The notes below the pieces were generated by a model. It was not told where the DNA came from and did no database searches. It worked only from the letters and a program-made list of their open reading frames with translations. Both the position numbers and the translations under genes were made by a program. A DNA stretch of 64,000 bases, from assembly GCA_029990205.1 (NCBI GenBank), contig JAPEKQ010000003.1, positions 62,001 through 126,000 on the forward strand, read 5' to 3'. The stretch comes from a bacterium. Lineage in GTDB: Bacteria; Joyebacterota; Joyebacteria; Joyebacterales; Joyebacteraceae. Numbering within the stretch: the first letter of the stretch is position 1; each line of letters opens with the position of its first letter. Positions 36,786-43,894 of this stretch are shown here, piece after piece.

Positions 36786-38120
36786 GTGACCGTGAGCGCC
36801 AATCTCAGTGATGCGATACGAGCGGCGGGCGTCGTGGGCGCGGGAGGCGGCGGCTTCCCGACCCACGCCAAGGTCGAGGGCGAGGCGGACACCCTGCTCG
36901 CCAACGGTGCCGAGTGCGAACCCCTTCTGAGGTCCGACAGCGCGATCATGAGGGCGGAGCCCGAACGCGTCATCGGCGGGCTCGCGCTCATGCGGGATGC
37001 CGTCGGCGCTGAGCGCGCGGTGCTTGCGGTGAAGCGCAAGAACCTCGACGGCCTGCCCGAGCTCCGGGAGGCGGCCGAGGCCGCGGAGGGCATTGAGCTC
37101 TTCGTGCTGGACAACGTCTATCCGGCGGGCGATGAGTTCCTGCTCGTCTACGAAGCGACAGGACGCGTCGTTCCCGAAGGCGGGCTCCCGGTCGACGTCG
37201 GGGTCGTGGTCAACAACGTCACGACGCTCGCGCAGGTTGCGGACGCGCGCGAGGGGCGCCCCGTGACGCACCGCTTCGTCACCGTCCAGGGCGAGGTGAA
37301 GAGGCCGGTCACCGTGTGGGCACCGGTTGGGACGCAGCTGTCCGTGCTGCTCGACGCGGCCGGTGGTCCGACGCTCGACGAGTACTCCGTCATCGCGGGC
37401 GGGCCGATGATGGGTCGGCTTGCCGACATCACCGAGCCGACCGACAAGACGCTGGCGGGGATCATCGTGCTTCCGAACTCGCACCACCTCGTGTCGGTCC
37501 GGAAGGAGACCGCCGGGCATGCCCTGAAGATCGCGCGAGCCGCCTGCTGCCAGTGCATGGCGTGCACCGAACTCTGTCCGAGGGCGCTTCTCGGGCACGA
37601 CCTCCAGCCCCACCGGACGGTACGAGCCATACAGCACTCGATGGAGGCCTCGGAACACGCGCACGTGACGTCAGCCTATCTCTGCTGCGAGTGCGGCATG
37701 TGCGAACTCTTCGCCTGCCCGCTCGAGATCAGGCCGCGCCGGATCCTCTCGGAGCTCAAGGCGGAGCTCAAGCGGCGAGGCGTCGAGAACCCGCACCGGA
37801 AGACCGGACTCGATCCGGACGCGGTTCGGCAGTACCGACAGATCCCCTCGGCACGTCTGCTCCAGCGTCTCGGCCTGTCGCGATACGACGCACCCGCCGA
37901 GGCAGCCGCGGACGCCCTCAGCGCGGGGCGCGTGCGTCTGCTGATGCGCCAGCACATCGGCGCGGCGGCGGTCCCGGCCGTTGAAGAGGGCGACAGCGTG
38001 CTGGAGGGTGATGTCGTGGGAGAGATCCCGGCGGGGGCGCTGGGCGCTCGCGTCCACGCAAGTGTCAGCGGAGATGTGACACGGGTGAGCGCATCCGAGG
38101 TGGTTGTCGAGCGCCGCTAG
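36786..38120 (+). CDS. pduS: PduS-like flavin/iron-sulfur protein (RnfC family)
   Basis: The 444-residue protein has the RnfC/PduS N terminus with GAGGGGFPTHAKV, a SLBB-like middle, and two 4Fe-4S motifs near residues 255-266 (CCQCMACTELCP) and 299-311 (CCECGMCELFACP). In the propanediol compartment PduS is a flavo-iron-sulfur cobalamin reductase that binds shell protein PduT. No B12 diol dehydratase is seen here, so a role in NADH oxidation is more likely. Start: GTG four bases after GAGGG; a TTG at 36756 would overlap the dehydrogenase by 23 bases. Confidence 0.9.
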   Translation: MTVSANLSDAIRAAGVVGAGGGGFPTHAKVEGEADTLLANGAECEPLLRSDSAIMRAEPERVIGGLALMRDAVGAERAVLAVKRKNLDGLPELREAAEAAEGIELFVLDNVYPAGDEFLLVYEATGRVVPEGGLPVDVGVVVNNVTTLAQVADAREGRPVTHRFVTVQGEVKRPVTVWAPVGTQLSVLLDAAGGPTLDEYSVIAGGPMMGRLADITEPTDKTLAGIIVLPNSHHLVSVRKETAGHALKIARAACCQCMACTELCPRALLGHDLQPHRTVRAIQHSMEASEHAHVTSAYLCCECGMCELFACPLEIRPRRILSELKAELKRRGVENPHRKTGLDPDAVRQYRQIPSARLLQRLGLSRYDAPAEAAADALSAGRVRLLMRQHIGAAAVPAVEEGDSVLEGDVVGEIPAGALGARVHASVSGDVTRVSASEVVVERR

Positions 38121-38182
38121 GTCGTCGGGCGCCGCCGGCGTGCACGACCATGTAGCGAACGGGGTTCTGAGAGGAAAGACAC

Positions 38183-38773
38183 GTGGCGAAGAAGAGCAGA
38201 GGCGCGGACACACCGGTCCAGGGACGACTCGAGGCGATCGCGATCATCGAGACGATCAGTATCGCGGTCGGGATCGAGATCACGGACGCGATGGCGAAAA
38301 TGGCCAGCGTCGAGATCCTCGAGTCGACGGCGATCTGTCCTGGCAAGTACATGGTGCTCGTCGCGGGCGGCGTCTCGGATGTGGAATCCTCGCTCAAGCG
38401 CGGTGTCGAGGTCGGGGGAGACGTCGTGGCCGACACGCTGCTGATACCACACGTTCATGCGGACATCTTCCCGGCGATACTCGGAGCCGTGGACGTCGGG
38501 GAACTGGAGGCTCTTGGGATCGTCGAGACCTTCACGGTCGCCTCATCGATCCTCGCTGCCGACGCGGCGGCCAAAGCCGCGCACGTCCGCATTCTCGAGG
38601 TTCGCCTCGCGAAGGGGCTCGGCGGCAAGGGGTTCTTCACGATGACGGGCGAGGTCCACGAGGTCGAAGCCGCAATGGAAGCGGCCCTTGAGGTCACGAG
38701 ACAGTCCGGAACGCTCGTACGCAGCGTCGTCATCCCGCGGCCGCATCCGGATCTCGGAGCAACCGTCCTCTAG
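38183..38773 (+). CDS. pduT: Tandem-domain shell protein BMC-T, PduT-like
   Basis: The 196-residue protein has two BMC domains. The first has AIAIIETISIAVGIEITDAM and ICPGKYMVLVAGG; the second has ALGIVETFTVASSILAADAA and a late RSVVIPRPHPDLG. Cys52 in ICPGK aligns with the cysteine of PduT (SKTICPGK) that holds a 4Fe-4S cluster at the trimer pore. Together with pduS upstream this suggests an electron route through the shell. It starts with GTG after GAGGA. Confidence 0.93.
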   Translation: MAKKSRGADTPVQGRLEAIAIIETISIAVGIEITDAMAKMASVEILESTAICPGKYMVLVAGGVSDVESSLKRGVEVGGDVVADTLLIPHVHADIFPAILGAVDVGELEALGIVETFTVASSILAADAAAKAAHVRILEVRLAKGLGGKGFFTMTGEVHEVEAAMEAALEVTRQSGTLVRSVVIPRPHPDLGATVL

Positions 38774-38777
38774 CATC

Positions 38778-38791
38778 GCCGCAACCGCGGC
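38778..38791 (+). other. Small hairpin upstream of second EutN gene
   Basis: A 5-bp stem (38778-38782 with 38787-38791) with an AACC loop carries the same CCGCAACCG core as the elements before the two BMC-H genes. Confidence 0.25.
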
Positions 38792-38803
38792 ACGGGGGGA
38801 GAA

Positions 38804-39097
38804 GTGCACTTCGGCAGGGTCATCGGCACGGTCTGGTCGACACAGAAGGTCCCGACGCTCGAGGGCGTCCGGATGCTCATTGTCCAGCCTCTGACGCACG
38901 CGCTCGAGGAGAAGGGACGCCCGCTCGTGGCCGTCGACACCGTCGACGCCGCCCCGGGACAGATCATCTACTTCGTCATGTCGCGCGAGGCGTGCAAGGC
39001 CATGGAGGAGTCCTTCAATCCTGTCGATGCGGCGATCGTCGGCATCGTCGACGAGATATCTCTCGCCGGCGCTGAAGCCGCCGGGGAAGAGGTCTGA
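38804..39097 (+). CDS. EutN/CcmL-type pentameric shell protein 2 (BMC-P)
   Basis: The 97-residue protein begins MHFGRVIGTVWSTQKVPTLEG and continues with VAVDTVDAAPGQIIYFVMSREACKA and VDAAIVGIVDEI, the family pattern. GTG start after GGGGGGAGAA. It ends one base before the third BMC-P gene. Confidence 0.93.
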   Translation: MHFGRVIGTVWSTQKVPTLEGVRMLIVQPLTHALEEKGRPLVAVDTVDAAPGQIIYFVMSREACKAMEESFNPVDAAIVGIVDEISLAGAEAAGEEV

Positions 39098-39098
39098 C

Positions 39099-39371
39099 AT
39101 GTTTCTCGCGCGCGTCATAGGAGAGCTCGTCTCGACCATCAAGCACGAGTCGCTCCGCGCACAGAAGCTCCTCATCATCAACCGTCTCGATCTTGAGGAC
39201 CGCGAGACCGGAGCCACCCTGATCGCGGTCGACTCGGCCTCCGCCGGGGTGGGGGACACCGTGCTCGTCGTCGATGAGGGAGGCTCCGCCTCGATCGTCA
39301 CGGGGCTCGCCAATCCGCCGATCAGAACCGTCATCGTCGGCGTCGTCGATCACTTCGACGTGGAGGTGTGA
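39099..39371 (+). CDS. EutN/CcmL-type pentameric shell protein 3 (BMC-P)
   Basis: The 90-residue protein is MFLARVIGELVSTIKHESLRAQKLLI, VDSASAGVGDTVLVVDEGGSA, TVIVGVVDHFDV. The ATG at 39099 matches the homologous start; the upstream frame is a shadow of the preceding gene. Confidence 0.92.
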   Translation: MFLARVIGELVSTIKHESLRAQKLLIINRLDLEDRETGATLIAVDSASAGVGDTVLVVDEGGSASIVTGLANPPIRTVIVGVVDHFDVEV

Positions 39372-39375
39372 CGCC

Positions 39376-40188
39376 GTGATGAGCGAGTTCGAATCCCGCC
39401 GCGACATCGTGGAGATCGGCCGACGGCTCTGGCAGCGCGGCTACGTCGCCTCGAATGACGGCAACATCAGCGTGCGGCTGGATGCCGACAGGATCCTCGT
39501 CACACCATCGGGCCTCTCGAAGGGGTTCCTTGCTCCGACCGACCTTGTCGTGGTCTCGCCGGACGGACGGAAGCTCTCCGGGGAGCGAGAGGCGACATCG
39601 GAACTTCCGCTCCATCTCTCGGTCTACTCAAGGCGTCGCGACGTCGGCGGCATCGTGCATGCCCACCCGCCTGTGGCCACCGGATACGCCGTCGCGCGCG
39701 TGCCGCTCGCACAGTGCATTCTTCCCGAGGTCGTTCTCACACTCGGGTCGGTCCCGACCGCGGACTACGCGACGCCATCGACATCGGCGGTCGCGGAGAG
39801 CATCGCCAGGTACGTCGATGACTACAGCGCCATCCTGCTGGCGAACCACGGGGCGCTCGCGCTCGGCCGAACGCTCGACGAGGCGTATTTCCGGATGGAG
39901 ACGATCGAGCACTTCGCCACGATCGCGCTCACCGCTCGTCAGCTCGGCGGGGCGTCGCCGCTGACGCCGGCCGAGATCGAGGACCTTGCGGCGATCCGGG
40001 AGAAGCTCGGAGTGCGCGTGCCCGAGGACAGCTGTCTGAGCTGCGGCGCGTGTGCCGGAAGTGATTCGTGTGATGCCACGGCGCCGACGGCTGCGGCCAC
40101 GAGCTCCGATGGCTCCGACGGTCACGTTCTTGACGAATCCCTGGTCCAGGAGGTCCTGGCGGAGATCGCCAGACGCCGCTCAGGCTGA
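39376..40188 (+). CDS. Class II (fuculose/rhamnulose phosphate-type) aldolase with Cys-rich C-terminal extension
   Basis: The 270-residue protein has zinc ligands H95, H97 (IVHAHPPVATGYA) and H158 (LLANHGALALG), with catalytic Glu in TSELPLH. This family cleaves fuculose 1-phosphate-type sugars to DHAP and lactaldehyde. After about residue 215 there is an extension: four cysteines (C220, C223, C226, C232), a low-complexity Ala/Thr/Ser/Asp linker, and an amphipathic helix DESLVQEVLAEIARRRS that looks like a C-terminal encapsulation peptide. GTG at 39376 is nine bases after GGAGG; an ATG at 39379 is equally possible. Confidence 0.88.
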   Translation: MMSEFESRRDIVEIGRRLWQRGYVASNDGNISVRLDADRILVTPSGLSKGFLAPTDLVVVSPDGRKLSGEREATSELPLHLSVYSRRRDVGGIVHAHPPVATGYAVARVPLAQCILPEVVLTLGSVPTADYATPSTSAVAESIARYVDDYSAILLANHGALALGRTLDEAYFRMETIEHFATIALTARQLGGASPLTPAEIEDLAAIREKLGVRVPEDSCLSCGACAGSDSCDATAPTAAATSSDGSDGHVLDESLVQEVLAEIARRRSG

Positions 40189-40226
40189 ACGACCGCCCGG
40201 CTGAACCGGGTCTTGGAGGACTACAC

Positions 40227-41123
40227 ATGACGAAGCGCGGATGTCTCTGGGGTTGGCTGGCGGGAGCGGCGGCGCTGCTCCTGCTGTTCCTCGTCACGAT
40301 GATCATGATCGAGTCGCTTCTGGGCGGCAGCGGAATGAGGTTCCCGTCGTACGGAGCGCACGTCGGTCTCGTCCGGGTCGAAGGTGTCATCGCCGACTCG
40401 CAGACCGTCATCGACGACCTCCGCTTCTTCGAAGAGACCGGTGGCGTCGAGGCGCTCGTGATCCGGATCGACAGCCCTGGGGGAGGGGTGGCCCCAACCC
40501 AGGAGATCGTCGCTGAGATCGACCGCATCCGTCAGAGCGGACTGCCGGTGGTCGCATCGATGGGGTCCATGGCTGCATCCGGCGGGTACTACATCGCGTG
40601 TTCCGCGGACAGCGTGTTCGCCAACGCCGGGACGCTGACGGGGAGCATCGGCGTCATCATGAGCTTCACGAACCTCGAGGACCTCTTCGCGAAGCTGGGG
40701 ATGTCCTTCGACGTCATCAAGAGCGGGGAGTACAAGGACATCGGCTCGTGGAGCCGCGAGATGACGCCCGGGGAGCGTGAGCTCCTCCAGGCTACGGTCG
40801 ATGACATACACGAGCAGTTCGTCGAGGCCGTCTCGCTGGGCCGGGGACTCTCGGTCGACGAGGTCACGGATTTCGCCGATGGCCGCATCTTCTCCGGCCG
40901 CCAGGCCCTCTCGTGGGGGCTGGTCGATGGCCTGGGAACGCTGGATGACGCCGTCCTGGCGGCCGGGAGGATGGGCGGAATCGAAGGTGAGCCGCGCATC
41001 ATGGAACCGGTCAAGCGCGAACGATTGACGCTGGTGGACCTGCTGACCGGAAGCATTCAGAGGATACTTCCGGAGACCGCGGTCCCGAGCGGAGCCCTGT
41101 ACCTGTACAGACCCTCCAAGTGA
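40227..41123 (+). CDS. sppA: Signal peptide peptidase SppA, short form
   Basis: The 298-residue protein has one N-terminal membrane helix (about residues 12-30) and a single S49-type protease domain with the nucleophile Ser118 (MAASGGYY) and general base Lys170 (SGEYKDIGS). It degrades cleaved signal peptides in the membrane. It lies 38 bases after the BMC aldolase, with a 5-bp hairpin (40196-40200 with 40206-40210) in between, so it may be read through from the BMC operon but has no obvious link with it. Confidence 0.92.
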   Translation: MTKRGCLWGWLAGAAALLLLFLVTMIMIESLLGGSGMRFPSYGAHVGLVRVEGVIADSQTVIDDLRFFEETGGVEALVIRIDSPGGGVAPTQEIVAEIDRIRQSGLPVVASMGSMAASGGYYIACSADSVFANAGTLTGSIGVIMSFTNLEDLFAKLGMSFDVIKSGEYKDIGSWSREMTPGERELLQATVDDIHEQFVEAVSLGRGLSVDEVTDFADGRIFSGRQALSWGLVDGLGTLDDAVLAAGRMGGIEGEPRIMEPVKRERLTLVDLLTGSIQRILPETAVPSGALYLYRPSK

Positions 41124-41138
41124 CCTTCAGAAAAGCAT

Positions 41139-41167
41139 TTGACAGCCTTGGGACGTCTTGTTAGGAT
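41139..41167 (+). promoter_or_regulatory. Strong candidate promoter, upstream of the HU gene
   Basis: TTGACA (41139-41144), 17 bases, TAGGAT (41162-41167). The predicted start near 41174 is about 340 bases before HU, which leaves room for a separate RNA. Confidence 0.6.
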
Positions 41168-41173
41168 GTGTCT

Positions 41174-41346
41174 TGAGGTTGTCGGCCTCGCGCTGGCAAT
41201 GTAGTTCCCGTAGCGACGCTCCATCAGCCGCCGTATCCCGTAAGGTGCGCGCGGCAACCGACTTCGGCCGATGCACGACTCGATCGGCACCGAGGGAGAC
41301 GTGCGCACGGAATGACGAGGCGAGATTCTGCAATCCGACAGCTCTC
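41174..41346 (+). ncRNA. Candidate ~170-nt rod-shaped noncoding RNA
   Basis: A 9-bp closing stem (41177-41185 with 41335-41343, two G-U pairs) starts three bases after the predicted transcription start. Inside it are nested pairs 41186-41190 with 41316-41320, 41245-41250 with 41303-41308, and 41267-41272 with 41283-41288, giving a rod with large internal loops. Size and shape recall 6S RNA, but I cannot match its conserved sequence, so the family is unassigned. The rest of the gap (to 41459) is GC-rich with further small hairpins and no gene. Confidence 0.35.
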
Positions 41347-41459
41347 CAGGAGCGAAGAGCCGGGGAAACCTGAGCGGCCCCCCGCATGCAGGCGAGGAGG
41401 CTCCGTACGGAGAGCAACCGATGACGCGAAGCACCGCGACGACGCACGACGGCGCGTGG

Positions 41460-41465
41460 TAGAAT
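41460..41465 (+). promoter_or_regulatory. Candidate -10 box close to HU
   Basis: TAGAAT matches the -10 consensus at 5 of 6 positions, with only a weak -35 (GCGACG at 41436-41441, 18-base spacer). It would give a 40-base leader for HU, separate from the upstream RNA. Confidence 0.35.
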
Positions 41466-41511
41466 GCCGGAGCGCGATCGGGCGTGGGCTCCACGACGGA
41501 GGTTGTGGGCT

Positions 41512-41868
41512 ATGACGAAAGCGGACCTTGTCGATCGCGTTGCCAGCAGGACCGGGCTGACGAAGCGAGATGTTGCCGTCGTCGTCGAGGCACTCCTGGA
41601 GGCCATCAAGGAGGCACTCGCCGAACACCGGCACATCGAGATTCGGGAGTTCGGAACGTTCAAGGTGAAGCAGCGCAAGGCCAGCATGAAGTACAACCCG
41701 AGAGACCGCTCGCAGAAGGTCGTCGTACCCGCGAAGATGGTCCCGGTGTTCAAACCGAGCAAGTTCTTGAAGGAGAAGGTCAACTGGCCTGATCAGAGGG
41801 GGACTCGTCCCCCCGAGGGGGGAGCTGAATCCCCGGAACCTGCCGTCGATAGCAATCCGACGGCTTGA
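41512..41868 (+). CDS. hup: HU-family DNA-binding protein
   Basis: The 118-residue protein begins MTKADLVDRVASRTGLTKRD and has the HU signature FGTFKVKQRKASMKYNPRD before the DNA-binding arm region. HU/IHF bends and compacts DNA. A Pro/Glu-rich tail of about 25 residues follows the core (about residues 95-118). The start uses GGAGG upstream; an in-frame ATG at 41464 precedes it but adds unrelated residues. Confidence 0.93.
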   Translation: MTKADLVDRVASRTGLTKRDVAVVVEALLEAIKEALAEHRHIEIREFGTFKVKQRKASMKYNPRDRSQKVVVPAKMVPVFKPSKFLKEKVNWPDQRGTRPPEGGAESPEPAVDSNPTA

Positions 41869-41876
41869 GGAGGAGT

Positions 41877-41972
41877 ATGCCGAGTCTGAAGAAGAAGCGC
41901 CGCAAGAAGATGGCGAAGCACAAGCTCAAGAAGAGGCGCCGCAAGGACCGTCACAAGAAGCGTGTGCGCTAG
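41877..41972 (+). CDS. bS22-like / AURKAIP1-COX24 domain small basic protein
   Basis: This 31-residue protein, MPSLKKKRRKKMAKHKLKKR followed by RRKDRHKKRVR, is about two-thirds Lys and Arg. The KKRRKKMxKHKxKK pattern resembles the small ribosomal protein bS22 of mycobacteria and the AURKAIP1/COX24 family of mitochondrial ribosomes. It is likely a ribosomal accessory protein near the decoding site. It has GAGGAG just upstream and lies nine bases after HU, suggesting co-transcription. Confidence 0.7.
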   Translation: MPSLKKKRRKKMAKHKLKKRRRKDRHKKRVR

Positions 41973-42005
41973 TTCCGCCGGCGGTAGACACCGTCTGGAG
42001 GTTCC

Positions 42006-42407
42006 ATGACTGACAAGAAGGAAGGCAGCTGGGAGGGGCGGGAACGCAGACAGTCGGCGCGCGTCAGTGCCCAGGTCGCACTGCAGCTCGGCGGTCTCGA
42101 TGATTCGATCCCGGGTGAGTCTCTGACGACCGAGAGCATCAACGTCGGCGCCGAAGGTGTATACTGTCACGTCGGTCACTTCATCGCACCGTTGACGAAG
42201 CTCCAGCTGACGATGGTCCTCCCGATCAGAGACAAGAAGGGACAGTCGCGAAACGAGGTCCTCAAGACGGATGCCGTTGTCGTCCGCTGCCAGCCTGCTG
42301 GGAGCGAGAGCAGCGGGTACCGCATCGCGTGCTTCTTCACGGGTCTCGAGCCCGCTGCACGCGAGGTTCTGCAGGACTACGTGCGCCAGCACGTGGCCCC
42401 CGAATAG
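42006..42407 (+). CDS. PilZ-domain protein
   Basis: The 133-residue single-domain protein has the RRxxxR-like ERRQSARV motif and, later, SINVGAEGVYC in place of the D/NxSxxG loop, the two parts of a c-di-GMP-binding PilZ domain. The second motif is divergent, so nucleotide binding is uncertain. It is the last gene of the HU transcription unit before a terminator. Confidence 0.75.
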   Translation: MTDKKEGSWEGRERRQSARVSAQVALQLGGLDDSIPGESLTTESINVGAEGVYCHVGHFIAPLTKLQLTMVLPIRDKKGQSRNEVLKTDAVVVRCQPAGSESSGYRIACFFTGLEPAAREVLQDYVRQHVAPE

Positions 42408-42459
42408 GGGCTGCGCCCCCGGTCGCACAGCGGACCTCTTGCACCTGATCGCAAAGAGA

Positions 42460-42490
42460 AAGCCCGGCAGTCATCTGCCGGGCTTCTTCT
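42460..42490 (+). terminator. Intrinsic terminator between convergent genes
   Basis: A perfect 11-bp stem (42460-42470 with 42475-42485) with a TCAT loop has a run of A before and CTTCT after. It would serve the PilZ gene on + and the outer-membrane protein gene on -. Confidence 0.85.
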
Positions 42491-42504
42491 ATGCTATGCC
42501 CGCC

Positions 42505-42540
42505 TCCGGTGGGCCGCCCGCGTCCGGTGGGCCGCCCGCC
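42505..42540 (+). repeat. 18-bp tandem repeat, two copies
   Basis: The unit TCCGGTGGGCCGCCCGCG is repeated twice with one change at the last base, between the terminator and the 3' end of the - strand outer-membrane protein gene. Confidence 0.8.
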
Positions 42541-42562
42541 GCACGCCGGTCGCCGGTCGCCG

Positions 42563-43894
42563 CTAGAATCGGTAGGCCGCCTCGATGACAAGCGCCGTCT
42601 CGTCGACCGCTTCGGTGTACGCGTAGTCTTCCGCCGAACGCTCGTAGGCCGCTGAGAGCCAGGCGACGTCGATGGCGAGGACCGTGTCGATGAGAATGCC
42701 CGCGCCGACCGTCCAGTAGGCCCGGTCCTCGTCGACCGTCAGTCCGCGGTACGAGACCGGCCGCGTCATGTATCCGCCGCGGACACGAACCGGCATCTCG
42801 GGAACCGTTACCTCAATGCCGACGTTGAGATCGTGCGTCGCCTCATAGGCGTCGCGGCGTTCCGCCTGATCGCCCAGATAGACGCGCCCCTCGTACTCCA
42901 TCTCCGACCAGTTCGTGTAGCTGTAATCGCAACCCACGATCACCAGATCGAGAGGGGACCAGCTGGCGCCCACACCGAACGTGAACGGCAGCGTCAACCT
43001 GTCCTCGAAGTTCGTCACGAACGTCTCATCGTACTCCTCTTCGCCCGTCGTCGCCTGCCGTTCCGTCTCGGTCCCCGAGAACGTCAGGGTCGTCGGGAGC
43101 GCGACCGTCGCGCCGGCCGCGAGCTGATCGGTCAGATAGAAGAGCGCGCCAAGCTTGAACCCCACTCCCGCAACATCGGCTTCGCTGTCGATCTCGAGCT
43201 GATAGGTCTCGTAGTCGGGGGAGACGTCGAACTCATCGCGCGCCGTGTAGAGGAAGGTCCGTTCGTACGTTCCTCCGACGATGGAGACCGCCGCGCCGAT
43301 CGAGACGTTCTCCGATGCGTCGAATGCCGCGGCAAGCGTCCCGGCGTACATGTCACCGTTCGAGAGCAGATCCTCGGTCTGACGCCATGTGTCCGTCATA
43401 TCCTCATCGGCGGACGGCTCGTACCAGGTCAGTGAATCGTCGTACGTCGCAAGGAAGTCGGCATCGAGTCCGTACACGCGTTCGAACCCGATTCCCACGA
43501 CAAGCGAGCCGCGGAACGTGGGGAAGGGATAGGCAAAGCGGAGCGCGGAGAGACTCGTGCTCGTGATGTCGGTCTCGTACTCGCTCCCGAGGGCCTCACC
43601 GCTGGACCCCACTCCGTCGAACGCGAAGCCGCCGGAGAGTTCAACGCGGCGGAGTCGCGCCAGGGCCGCGGGGTTCGTGAGCATCGCTGAGCCATCGTCT
43701 GCCGTCGCCATCGCCACACCACCCATCCCGAGCGATCGGGCTCCGGTCATCGTCGTGTTCGCGAACGGGATCTCCGTCAGCGGAGCCACGTATCCGTCGT
43801 AGGCAAGCGCGTGCGGGGCTCCCGTTCCAAGAGCGGCCATGACGATGAGAGCGGTCAGGGCCGTGCGCATCGTGCGGTCCATGAGAGTCATCAT
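42563..43894 (-). CDS. FadL/OmpP1-family outer-membrane protein
   Basis: The 443-residue protein has a signal peptide ending around ALA and the family hallmark GARSLGMGGVAMATADDGSAMLTNPAAL. It then has alternating strands and ends with an aromatic C terminus (IEAAYRF), as in outer-membrane beta-barrels. Such proteins transport hydrophobic compounds. Its ATG overlaps the stop of the upstream lipoprotein gene (TGATG), so the two are translationally coupled. An internal Met at codon 9 is an alternative start. Confidence 0.85.
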   Translation of the reverse strand: MMTLMDRTMRTALTALIVMAALGTGAPHALAYDGYVAPLTEIPFANTTMTGARSLGMGGVAMATADDGSAMLTNPAALARLRRVELSGGFAFDGVGSSGEALGSEYETDITSTSLSALRFAYPFPTFRGSLVVGIGFERVYGLDADFLATYDDSLTWYEPSADEDMTDTWRQTEDLLSNGDMYAGTLAAAFDASENVSIGAAVSIVGGTYERTFLYTARDEFDVSPDYETYQLEIDSEADVAGVGFKLGALFYLTDQLAAGATVALPTTLTFSGTETERQATTGEEEYDETFVTNFEDRLTLPFTFGVGASWSPLDLVIVGCDYSYTNWSEMEYEGRVYLGDQAERRDAYEATHDLNVGIEVTVPEMPVRVRGGYMTRPVSYRGLTVDEDRAYWTVGAGILIDTVLAIDVAWLSAAYERSAEDYAYTEAVDETALVIEAAYRF

